The translations under genes were made by a program, and so were the position numbers. Below are positions 36,170-49,414 of a stretch of 64,000 nt of DNA, piece by piece (position 1 is the stretch's first letter; each line of letters begins with the position of its first letter). Location of the stretch: the NCBI GenBank assembly GCA_019321725.1, contig CM033105.1, forward strand, positions 12,289,632 to 12,353,631, read 5' to 3'. This DNA comes from Paulownia fortunei (Eukaryota; Streptophyta; Magnoliopsida; Lamiales; Paulowniaceae). The notes under the pieces were generated by a model. That model was not told where the DNA came from. It searched no databases and worked only from the letters and a program-made list of their open reading frames with translations.

Positions 36170-36814
36170 TATACACTATTAGTTGAAACCATTAAGAATA
36201 AATTTCTCAAGCTGAGAGTCAAATTCATTTTGCGTTTTCGACTATTATCCCTATTAGAGCAGTCCACACAAGCTAAGACTAGATCAGATTTTGGCATATA
36301 TACTAGAAGTTGATCAATCAGTTGGTCAAGTATTGGAGTAGAAATGAGAATTCGTCTCATAGACAGTGAAATACAATCTTTTTCTACAGCATGATCTACA
36401 AAAGATAGCAAACCATCAAAAAAACTATTAATATTAAGAATGCCTACATGTTTCTATTGAATGTTGAGTTGTGCTTAGGTAGAGTGATGAATGCATTCAC
36501 ATTATTTAAGATATTAGACATTTTGTCCTCAATATGTGACATTTTTAGTTTATCTCCGATGGTCATACTTGTGATATTTTGTACTGTTAAAGGTTTTGGG
36601 ATAACTCCTTAAACTTTGACTCCTCCTACATGAGCAGAAGTAGCAACATTCCCCATTAACCCCAAATTGCCTCCCCTATACACTAAATGATTTTTTTTTT
36701 AACTAAAGTTCTACCAAATTTATTGGCTGCCCCTATAAACTCACCATTTTTTCTTAGATTGGTTCCACAAAAGACACAAATACAATTGAACTTGCGAGTA
36801 GAAGAGACTTTCAT
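36170..36814 (-). pseudogene. LOG-type cytokinin riboside phosphoribohydrolase pseudogene
   Basis: Starting at an ATG at 36814-36812 (minus), the reading shows 'CICVFCGTNLRKNGEF', 'AANKFGRTLVKKK', then after a frameshift in an A-run 'HLVYRGGNLGLMGNVATSA', a stop, 'GVIPKPLTVQNI', 'SHIEDKMSNILNNVNAFITLP', and 'GILNINSFFDGLLSFVDHAVEK' (the last in two short overlapping pieces). These match, in order, the LOG (lysine-decarboxylase-like) family, which releases free cytokinin base from the nucleotide. The PGGxGTxxE catalytic motif after 'FITLP' is deleted, so it is dead. No introns interrupt the reading although plant LOG genes are multi-exon, suggesting a retrocopy. It lies inside the Athila-like element, in the same orientation. 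Confidence 0.8.
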
Positions 36815-36957
36815 TTTTTATTTTTTTAGAGAGTAGAAATTGAGTTGTGCAAAAATGGAGTAAGTACAATGCTATTTATTAAGGTGAGAATAGGGAATAT
36901 ATTTATTGCACGTTTTTTTTTGTTAGAAAGGTTAAAAATAAGAACACAAAGTTTAAA

Positions 36958-37500
36958 AAAAAGTTAACTATTTCACGTGAATGCACACGTAGTTGTGACT
37001 ATAGCTCGCATCTTCCTCTGGTTTTACATTCAATAACAACTTAAACGCCCTCTATAAGACGAGGATATGCTTCCCATCCAATTTTTTTATAAAATGGCAA
37101 ATAGGGTCTTTTAATATCATATTCCAAAAACTATAACGCTCATATTCATTCCGAAAGTGATTCTATAAATCAAGAATTGTACTTTGTACTAATCTACATG
37201 AATGCATCTTAAGAGTTAATATAATGTCATCTAAAGACTCCTTACTCAATCAATCCATAATGAATTGAATTTTATCTTCTTGATTTTTAGAAACTATTCC
37301 TAAAGAATAACACTTTTGTGTTGCAAGTCCATTGAGCACATTTGTGATAAACTTGCATTTTTTTTGCCCTTTATTTTTTTGAATATGTACTTTTACCAAA
37401 ATCAGGCATGTATTTAGTAAACAAGTTTGAAAACTCATATGAGAACTCACCTGCTACTCTTACCTTTGCTTCAATTATCCATCGTATGTCCACTAGGATG
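36958..37500 (-). pseudogene. Second host-like coding relic, possibly PUF/Pumilio repeats
   Basis: One minus frame runs with only three stops from about 37450 to a natural-looking end 'YVCIHVK' at about 36960. It lies upstream of the LOG relic in the same orientation. Segments 'ATQKCYSLG', 'LTLKMHSCRLVQSTI' and 'ILKDPICHFIKKLDG' are spaced roughly like PUF RNA-binding repeats (compare the family pattern GxxVxQK). The resemblance is weak and unverified. It matches no retrotransposon domain known to me. It may have been picked up together with the LOG copy. Confidence 0.4.
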
Positions 37501-37777
37501 GCCTTGTGCATAAGCATCCTTAATCTTTCAATCCTGATTTTATAAATTTTTAAAATTTTATTTTAAGGAAGAAAAGAAAATTGCTTCTTAAGAGTAAAAG
37601 GAATGTCACCCATTTTGAAAAAAATAAGAAAAGAGAATGAGAAAAAGAGAGAAATTTATACAGAGATTTCAGTTGTTTGGGAAACTAATAAGTCCGACTT
37701 CAATACCCATGGAGTACCATTACTCGCCATTTAACCAAGAAAAGAAAAGAAAAAAAAAGCCTACAAAATAAACAAAT

Positions 37778-39060
37778 TTAGAGAAAATAAATGTATATAC
37801 ACATACTAATCATAACAAAGGTTAGAAAAAAAAAAGAATTTCCTCGTGTGAAAATTGGTTCTCTAGAAACAGTTTTAAGTCTTTGTCCAATTACTTTGAT
37901 TACATTACCATTTTTAGAATTTTCAATGTCAAGTGTCCCATAAGGATATACTTCTTTTATAACAAAATGACCACCCCACATTGATCTCAATTTTCCAGAA
38001 AATAAATGCAATCAAGAATATAAAGCAAAACCTTTTGACCAACTTTATATATTTTTCTTGAAATTTTATTATCATGAAATTTTTTGATTCTTGCTTTATG
38101 AGTTTTAGAATTTTCATATGCATCATTTCTTAATTCTTGAAGTTCATTAATTTGCAATTTGCGCAATTTTGAAGCTTTATCAAGGTTGAAGTTAAACATT
38201 TTGATTACCCAATAAGCTTTATGTTCAAGTTCAAGAGGTAAATGACAAGGTTTACCATACACTATCCTATAAGGAGACATGCCTAATAATGCTTTGAAAG
38301 CAATTCTATATACATAAAGTGTATTGGTAAGTCTAAGAGATCAATCTTTACGATTTGGGTTAACTATCTTTTTCAAAATTAATTTTATCTTTCTATGAGT
38401 TCAACTTATCTATTTGTCTGAGGGTGATAAGGGATTGTAACTTTATGTATGATTCCATATTTTCTCATTAAAGTTCCAAAAATTATGTTCCAAAAATATT
38501 TTCCCCCATCACTAATAATGGATCGAAGAATTTCAAATCGCCTTAAAATATTTTCTTTCAAAAATCTTATCACTATTTTGTGATCATTATTTCGATAGAG
38601 AATTGCCTCTATCTATTTTGAGACATAATCTACGACTATATGTAAATAAAATCAAATGATAATAAAAATGGTTCCATAAAGTAAATACCCCAACAGTCAA
38701 AGATTTCAATCACTAAGATGGGATATAAGGGCATCATGTTTCACTTTGAAATAGATCATAACTTTTGACAATTTTCACAACTTTTGTAGAAAGTATAAGT
38801 GTCTTTGAAAAGAGTTGGCCAATAAAATCCACTTTGCAAGATCTTTGTAACAGTTTTCTTTGCCAAAAAGTGGCCAAGCATGCTTTTGAATGACAAAATA
38901 TAAGAATATTATATTTCTTATTATTAGGCATGCATCTCCAAAAAATTTGATCAGGATAATATTTGAATAAGTATGGATCATCTTAATAAAAAAATTTCAC
39001 CTCAATTAATTTTTTTTTTATTTTGGGAATTATAATGCGGTGGCATCTTTCTTGTCACAA
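37778..39060 (-). pseudogene. Athila-like integrase relic
   Basis: Minus-strand pieces include the integrase C-terminal region 'SPYRIVYGKPCHLPLELEH' with 'KARIKKFHDNKI' (38280-37987), and a terminal piece 'NVIKVIGQRLK' (about 37900). The zinc-binding and core regions (39000-38400) are heavily shifted. In a live element it would insert the cDNA. Beyond 37778 the sequence leaves retrotransposon coding and enters the segment with gene relics. Confidence 0.7.
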
Positions 39061-39077
39061 AAAAATTAACAATGTGA

Positions 39078-39600
39078 CTAAGATAAAATAGAAATATTAA
39101 ATAGTTGTTCTTTAGGGAAAGTGTCATTAATGAGTGTAATTTGAAATGAGTCATCACAAACAAGTCTCGACAAATTATCAGCCACCACATTCTCTATTTC
39201 TTTCGTATCTTGAATTGTAATGTTGAATTCTTGAAGTAAGAGAATCCACCTAATCAGTCTAGGTTTGACATCTTTTTTTGACAAAAGATATTTCAAAGCC
39301 GTATGATCACTGAAAACAACAACTAGTGAACCAACAAGATAAGATCTAAATTTATCTAATTTAAAAACTACAACAAATAATTCTTTTTTAGTTGTTGAAT
39401 AATTCAATTGAACACTATTCAACGTTTTACTTGCATAGTAAATAACATATGGTTTATTGATTTTTCTTTATCCTAAGATAGATCCAACAACATAGTCACT
39501 GGTATCACACATTATTTCAAAAGGTAAAGTCTAATATGGAGGCTATATGATTGGAGCATATGTAATCATGCTTTTAAGCTTAACAAAAACATTTTCATAA
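39078..39600 (-). pseudogene. Athila-like RNase H relic
   Basis: The open piece 39422-39078 shows 'NYSTTKKELFVVVFKLDKF', 'FSDHTALKYLLSKKD' and 'NVVADNLSRL', the classic RNase H and tether motifs of Ty3-gypsy pol (usual form NYxxTEKELLAVV and DHxALKYLL). The E of the EKEL motif is replaced by K. It is separated from reverse transcriptase by stops. Confidence 0.8.
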
Positions 39601-39611
39601 TTTTCAGTTGA

Positions 39612-40563
39612 TTAAAAAATAGTGCCTTTCGTTAGAAGATCACACAAATGTTTAGTTATTATACTAAAATCTTTGATAAATCTTTTATAAAAACTAGCAT
39701 GTCCTAAAAATAATTTTATCTCCTTCACAGACTCTGGTATTGGCAAATTGATAATTAACTTGATTTTAGATTTGTCTACTTCAATATCTTTTGATGAAAT
39801 AATATGTTCAAGAACAATACTAGTTGTTATCATGAACTGACATTTTTCCCAATTGAGTACAAGGTTCTTTTCTTCATACATGATCAAAACATTTTCTAAA
39901 TTAGACAAGTAATCTTCAAATGAATTACCAAAAATAGAAAAAAAATCATACATGAAGATTTCAAGAAAACGTTTAACCATGTTACTAATAATACTAAGCA
40001 TGCATCGTTGGAATGTAACTGGTGCATTATATAATCCAAAATACATCATTCGATATGCAAAAGTACCAAAATGACTTATAAAAGTAGTTTTCTTTTGATC
40101 TTTAAGTGCAATTGCAATTTGATTATATACATAATATCTATCTAAGAAGTAGTAAAATTCATATCCCGCAACTCTATCTAAAATTTGATCCATGAAAGAT
40201 AATGAAAAATGATTTTTTCTAGTAACTGAGTTGAGTTTTTTATAATCAATATACACGCCAACCAATAACAATTATAGTTGAAATTAATTTATTATTTTCC
40301 TTCTTGACTATAGTAACTCTAGATTTCTTAGGTACAAATTGAGTAGGACTTAACCATTTGCTATTAGAAATAGGATAAATGATTTTATTATCTAAGAGTT
40401 TAATGACTTCATTTCTCACTACTTCTTTTATATAAGGATTTAACCTTTGTTGTATCTTTCTAATAGTATTTTTCTCTAGATAGATATTATGTGTGCAAAT
40501 TAAAGGATTAATATATTTAATATCAGCAATGGTCCATCCTAAAATATTCTTATGCATTTTCAA
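39612..40563 (-). pseudogene. Athila-like reverse transcriptase relic
   Basis: Two overlapping open pieces (40563-40246 and 40271-39612) read in order: 'RKIQQRLNPYIKEVVRNEV', 'ISNSKWLSPTQFVPKKS', 'IDYKKLNSVTRKNHFSLSF', 'FGTFAYRMMYFGLYNAPVT', 'FMYDFFSIFG' and 'RFIKDFSIITKHLCDLL'. The catalytic FMDD/YxDD box reads FMYD, so one of the two essential aspartates is lost. The long 219-codon piece is the best preserved part of the element. The fingerprint fits the Athila/Tat branch. Confidence 0.85.
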
Positions 40564-40751
40564 AGTTTAAATCAACTTAACTTCTTGGGATGTATCAAGT
40601 TTGAAAGAAAATATTACTAAAAAGGTCTCATTCTTACCCAATAAAGAGTGTTTCAAATCAAGGTTTTAAATCAAATGGCAAACATTTTAAATCAATCACG
40701 AGAGCTTTAATACTTTATAGAATAGATTGCACTATTGATGATGAAAGTTTT

Positions 40752-41500
40752 TTAAACCTTAGTTTTCAAAATATTTTTCTTGTACCTGTAAAATTTCAAA
40801 GAGAGTATTAGAGTGTGTCTCTTTACAAGTACTTTCACTTTCAAAATATATTTCCAGAGGATAAAAGGAATTAGTGATAGTAAAATATTCATTAACAATT
40901 TCCTCAATTGAATCCACTTTATATACTTCGACATTTTTTGCAACTTGCTTACAAACATTAAACACATTTGTTTCAAAATCATATTTTCAAAAGATAACTT
41001 CAAAATACTATTCCTACAATTAATTAAAAGTATTTGAAATTGCAAAAAAAGGATGACCTAAAATGATATGAATTTGTGTATGTGTATGTGCAACAAACTC
41101 TGTGTCCAAAACAATGAAATCCACTGGAAAATAAAACTTACTAATTTGTACGAACATATTTTCTACTACTTCCTTTGGAACTTTAATCGAACGGTCAGCT
41201 AGTTGAAGTATAACGGAAGTTGTTTTAAGTTATCTCAAACCTAACTATTTATAAATTGAGAAAGGTAGAAAATTTACACCACCACCAAAATCAAGCAAAG
41301 TGCGCTCTATTCTAGTATTTCCTATAGTATATGAAATGATTGGACAACCTGAATTTTTATACTTGGGTGGAGTGAATTGTTGAATGATTGAACTAATATT
41401 TTTAGTTAAAAATGTCTTATTTTGTACATGATGTTTTCTTTTGATTGTACACAAATCTTTAAAAAAATTTGGCATAAGGTGGAACTTGCTTGATTGCATC
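40752..41500 (-). pseudogene. Athila-like protease region relic
   Basis: Pieces 'TPPKYKNSGCPIISYTIGN', 'RTLLDFGGGVNFLPFSIYK' (41499-41245) and 'KFYFPVDFIVLDTEF' are the aspartic protease region. The usual active-site triad DLGAS reads DFGGG. A frameshift near 41460 separates it from gag. Confidence 0.75.
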
Positions 41501-42955
41501 TAACAATGGAATATTAATCTTGACTTGTTTAAAAATTTCAAAGATTTCAACATTTGAGTTCAACTTTTGATTTGGTTGAAATCTTTGAAGAAAATGAGTT
41601 AGAGGTGAGTATTTTTCTTTTTCATCATTTTCAAACTCACATTCCTTAAACTTTCCTTTATTGTTAAAACTATTTCTATTCTTCATTTCTGAAGTTGGAT
41701 TAGAAACTTTCTCCTTGGGATGAATAGTATTGTCAATCATTTTTTCATTCTAAAGAGTTGTAATCGAATTAGCTTTCTTGATTGAATTTTCACCTGAAAA
41801 AGAAACATGACATTGAGTGGAAGAATTAGGTTGTAGTTGAACAGGAAATTTATCTTTTTTATTAGTACGCAAAGAAGCTGTCAGTGTTAAAAGTGTGCTT
41901 TTGATCTCATTGATGATTTGTGAAGTCTAGTTATTGATGTTTGTTTGCCATGCATGAATGATTGCAAAGTCTTCTAAATAGATTTTGTATGTGGAGCTAG
42001 ATAAAAAGGAAAATTTGGTGACTTTTGTAAATATAGCGGTTGGGCATGATTATCATCTCGCCAACTAAAATTAGGATGATTTCTCCATTGTGGATTGTAA
42101 GTTTTAGAATATGGAGAATAAAAAGACTTTTTGAATGTGTTCATGATATTTACTCATGTTGGAATATTTGGGCATTTATTGGTGGGGTGTCCCACAATTT
42201 CACAAATGCTACAAACTTCTTCATCTTGCACATATCTATTTTTTTTTTTACTTTTTTAAGTTCCATGGCCTCAACTTTTCTTGTTAAACTAGTAATTCTA
42301 GCATTTAGATCATCTTCTTGACTAAGGTAATATTTTCTTTTAATATTATTAGAAAAATTAGATCTAATAGAACATTTAGAAAAATTAACACTATGCTATG
42401 ATTGATAGTTTCTGCCAAATGGTTTAGATATTGTAGGGGTTCATTTGGTTCTTTATCAAGAAACTCATCATTACACATTATTTCAATAAATTATTTTGTT
42501 TTAGAAACTAAACCTTCATAAAAGAAATTAATTAAGAATTATTTTTCAAAACCATGATATGGGCATGAATTCAACAAATCTTTAAATCTTTCTCAACATT
42601 GAAAGAAAGCTTCATTAGAATTTTGAGAAAAAATTTGGAGTTGAAAAGAATTTTTTCAAAAATTCAGCTTGCATTTCTTGCGAAGTGCTAACTAACCAAG
42701 GTTTTAAATAAAAAAATAATAATTTAAGCTTAATGATCTCATTTGTACAAGTTTAATCTTCAAAAGTGACATATACTTCACTAAATTCTTTCAGATGCAA
42801 ATAAGGGCTTTTAGAGTCTAACCCATAGAAATTAGAAAATAAAAGGATCATGTCTGGCTTGAATCGAAAGTTATTTGCATTGAGAGAAAAAATAAAACAA
42901 GAAGGAAAAGAATTTTGAGTAGGTTGCAAATAATAATGCATATTATGCATCTGTT
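41459..42955 (-). pseudogene. Athila-like gag relic with zinc knuckle
   Basis: The N-terminal piece (42950-42753) has 'FSNFYGLDSKSPYLHLKEF'. A zinc knuckle near 42232-42170 (minus) reads CSICEIVGHPTNKC, a complete CX2CX4HX4C. The C-terminal piece (41740-41459) has 'HFLQRFQPNQKLNSNVEIF', the usual Athila/Tat gag-protease junction. Stops and frameshifts lie between them. Confidence 0.75.
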
Positions 42956-43584
42956 GATTCTTATTTTCATCCTAAACACTTTCATTTTCAGTCATGGTGG
43001 AAGTATGTGGAGGTGACTCAAATAAAATTTCAAACAAAGTTTCAAAATTATTTCTAACTAAATGATGAGAATTATGATTACGATATCATATGAACATATA
43101 GCCATAAAGAAAACAAACATACAATATTTACAAACCTGAATACTTTACAACAGCACTAAAAAACTTGCCACAATTTTAAGATTACAAACCTAAGTATAGG
43201 TTGTGTCAAGTAATCAATATCTCTGGAGTCCAAGGTCAATCAACAAGAAAGTTGTTTGAAACTTTCGGATTTGTATTTTGTAAAAGATGGCCTGAATATG
43301 ATTTAGATTATAAAGAAAAATTTATGCTATAATTAAGAAATCAAAGTAATAAAAGTATTAAAAATTAGGGATCCGTTCTTGAATATTGGATAGAGGAATG
43401 ATTATTTATTCTTTTGACCTCTTTTAAATGCCACTATTAGAACCACACATAATGCAGGTTTTAATGGGAAGATGTTATCAAATAGATCATGCATTAAGGT
43501 AATCATGATATTGTCTTACTATTTGCAAATTATCTCTTAACACCAATACTTGTTTATGGGATCAAATATTTATGCACATATTTG

Positions 43585-44213
43585 TGTAACGACCCAAATT
43601 TTTCACTAATTTCCTGTTAATTCCATCAAGAACTTTGTTACATTTCATATATAATTGCTTAGCTTAAGATTAGCCTTCTTATGATGAATTTGGAAATAAT
43701 AATTATTTGATTGGATTAATTAGTTGGTAGAACTATAAATTAATTCAATAATTAAATTAATTTATCTAATTAAATAGTTAGATTATTCAATTAAACCTAA
43801 TATGATTAGGTAGGCTAGATAGAACCAAATTATTTGGTTGGATCAATTAATTGGATTTGGGCTAAATTTAATTAGTTAGATTCATAAAAGTCCAAGCCTA
43901 ATCATAGTGGCCCATTAGGAGAGGCCCAATTGATTAGTTGGAAGAATTTGGATGAATAAGGAAATAAGATTTCCTTATGGACATATCCTAAAATACCTTT
44001 TGAGAGGATAATATTTTGAAACTAAATTCTTTTCCATTTTTGTTATGTGGAGTTTTGAAAACTTGGTACTTTATAAGTGTTAAATGATTATTCGTAGTTT
44101 TCCTTAAGCAAAGAGAGTTTTAAATCTTTCGTATTGTTTTTAAAAGAGTAAACTCTGTTTTATATTTAAATTCTGCACATATATAATTTAAGAAAATATT
44201 AGTAGGCGTTACA
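43585..44213. mobile_element. Solo LTR, 629 bp, nested in the Athila-like 5' LTR
   Basis: It starts TGTAACGACCC and ends AGGCGTTACA, flanked by perfect duplications ATTTG (43580-43584 and 44214-44218). The partner LTR at 33300-33400 lacks it, which confirms the insertion. Its middle (about 43690-43930) is an AATTAATT-rich block with 'tggcccattaggagaggccc', very similar to the blocks inside the Copia-A LTRs. Confidence 0.9.
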
Positions 44214-44214
44214 A

Positions 44215-44530
44215 TTTGTCTACAACGAATCAATGTTTCACGTTGTAGGTCGGTGTAGTAGAACCATACAATAAGATAAATGAATCCAACTATTTTTTAT
44301 ACCATTGGTGATACATAAATCAAAAATCATCACTAAACAAGAAGGGTTTTAACTCCAACACTTATTTATGGTATTAAGTATTTGTCTACAACAAATCAAT
44401 ATTTCTGTCTACAACAAATCAATATTTCATGTTAGGAGTTGGTGTAGTAGAACCGTACAATTAACTAAATAAATCCAAGTATATATTGTGTCCTAAGTAA
44501 TACATAAATCAAGAATCACTATAAAACAAT
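44215..44530. repeat. Tandem duplication in the Athila-like 5' LTR
   Basis: 'tctacaacRaatcaatRttt' followed by 'tYggtgtagtagaaccRtaca' and 'gatacataaatcaa' occurs twice, at about 44219-44405 and 44408-44530. The partner LTR has it once. A 22-bp subunit 'tctacaacaaatcaatattt' is itself doubled at 44386-44430. Confidence 0.75.
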
Positions 44531-45585
44531 GAGGGTTTTAATAAAAAATTAAAACAATAATACAACACACCTGAACATTATGCACCTTTATAATCATTCG
44601 TTTTCCTCCATCAAGAGTTTCACCATTTCTTCTCAGCTAAATAAAATTTAAAAAGATATAATGAAAGTAGAAAAAACTAAAAATAGAAAACAAACTAGAG
44701 AATATATTTCTATTACTATTACATTACTACTAGAAACTTAGCCTAAATAAAGACAACAATAAACCTTTCTTTCTCCCTCTAAGGATTTTTGTGTATCCCC
44801 AATGACATCCAAGAACCCTTATTTATAATATAAGAGTGTCTAAATTGTCATCTTCAAATTCACTCCAAATACTTCAATTATGCTCAAAATTCACATGTTA
44901 TTTTTATATCTGAATTTTTTCGTACATTTTTATCCATAAAATTAGCTGATTTTGGAAAACTGATCAACATAAAAGTTGTGTATTTATCTGTTATCTTCAT
45001 TTTTCAACTTGAATCACCTATTTATAACCATTAGGGAGAAAGTTATGCTTAATTTAAAGAAATATATCAGCATAGATAGATCATTTCCAATATACATAAT
45101 TTGATGAATTTTCTGCTATAATCAAGACTTAATTAGACTGAACTTCTATAATAAAGTTGTAGTTCTATTTTTTGATTTTCAAATAAAGTAAGATTCAGGT
45201 TTATAGGGTTTTGAATATGGAGTTATGCCCAAATTACAAAAACTATATAAGTTTGGAAACATTCTTATTTTGAATTAAATACAAGCCCAACAATCATTTT
45301 TAATGTTCAAGTGATTTTTTGCATATATTTTGATCTATACATGATGGATCTAGGCAAAAATGACTCTTTTATTCTAATTGTGATGCGTCTTTGATCTAAT
45401 AAAAATTATTTTCCAACTTGTTCACAAAATATGTTGTCTTCTTTGATTTTATTTTGACTGATTTTGATTTTTTTTGTTCATTGATTCCCTAACACAAAAT
45501 ATTAATAAAACTATAATATTAACTTTAATAAAGCAAATACAATATAAATAATTTGATACAAAAATGTATCATACTTATCAAATTT

Positions 45586-46250
45586 TGCGTGGCTAACTTA
45601 AGGAGTTGGATCTTCGTAAGTCTACCACCTAGAAGTTAAAATTTCTGTAACTTACTCGTTTTAGTAGAGGGAAAACTTGTGTAGTTTGTAGAACTCTAGT
45701 GAATTCCTATCAAAGTTGGAGATGAGTGAAGCACAAGGATTACATACACCTCCAAGTGTGTTGTTTACATTTTTCCACATTTACTTAACTGCAATCTACT
45801 TATTTGTTTTGTGCATTCTTAACTATAACATATTCTTAAAAACACAAGCATTCATTTTCCCAAGCAAACAACTCAACTATTAAACTTTTGTTTTTAAAAA
45901 CTTCATTGTGCAACGCTTGGCTATTATTAAAGTAACATAGTTATCAGTTAGCCAAACTGACTAAGATGAAAAATATTTGACTACTTCAATTAAAGGAAAA
46001 TTGTACAGTCCTCATAGAAAATTTTGAAAAATTTATTCACCCTTCTCTAAACTTTTTCATACCATTTGGCATTTGGGACCTAACACCCATAAAAATAAGA
46101 TAGAAGGACTCTATATTGACAAATTTTAAGGTTTGAGGGCAAAAAGTATTTATTACATGGCAAAAGAATTACTCCTACCTTTGATTTTCCATGTAATTTC
46201 TCAACACTTTTCTCACTTGTGCTAACTGCGAGGCTGCAAGCTGTCTTCCC
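45586..46250. other. Intergenic AT-rich sequence upstream of the PLSP1-like gene
   Basis: No coding motif or target-site-bounded element was recognised. It lies between the Athila-like element and the plastid peptidase gene and presumably includes distal promoter sequence. Confidence 0.4.
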
Positions 46251-46253
46251 CAC

Positions 46254-46340
46254 TATTTAACTGCCAAATTAATTTGAGTTCTCAGTTTTGAACTCACAGT
46301 GAGGGGAAGAAAAAAGAAAGAAAGAAGAGGGTCTAATCAA
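46254..46340 (+). promoter_or_regulatory. Probable core promoter and 5' UTR of the PLSP1-like gene
   Basis: CTATTTAAC at 46254-46262 is a TATA-like candidate about 80 bp before the ATG. A GA-rich stretch (46301-46330) lies in the presumed leader. In-frame codons extend upstream to 46299, but the codon there is GTG; the first ATG is at 46341. Confidence 0.3.

Positions 46341-49414
<3,074 letters not shown>

Larger units (their letters stand above)
32948..45580 (-). mobile_element. Athila-like Ty3-gypsy element, 12.6 kb
   Basis: Both ends are defined by LTR homology and by a 5-bp duplication AATTT (32943-32947 and 45581-45585). Read on the minus strand the order is 5' LTR (45580-43166), gag (about 42950-41740), protease (about 41500-41100), reverse transcriptase (40563-39612), RNase H (about 39600-39080), integrase (about 39000-37778), a segment with gene relics, a polypurine tract (35266-35253), then a disrupted 3' LTR ending at 32948. 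Sequences such as 'RFIKDFSIITKHLCDLL' fit the Athila/Tat branch. Every ORF is broken. Confidence 0.85.
43166..45580 (-). repeat. 5' LTR of Athila-like element, enlarged by insertions
   Basis: The minus strand starts TGATAAGTATGATAC at 45580 and ends ...TTGTGGCA at 43166. A degraded primer-binding site follows ('TGGCAAGTTTTTTAGTG', compare TGGCGCCGTTGCCGGGG). Without the nested solo LTR (43585-44213) and a local tandem duplication it is about 1.6 kb, matching the other LTR. Confidence 0.8.

Noticed and set aside
36112..36411. 99-codon minus-strand ORF as an independent gene
   Set aside because: It is the C-terminal part of the LOG relic running into unrelated sequence; the upstream half is in other frames.
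46299..46340. Upstream start for the PLSP1-like protein
   Set aside because: The codon at 46299 is GTG, not ATG; the first ATG in frame is at 46341 and gives a plausible transit peptide.
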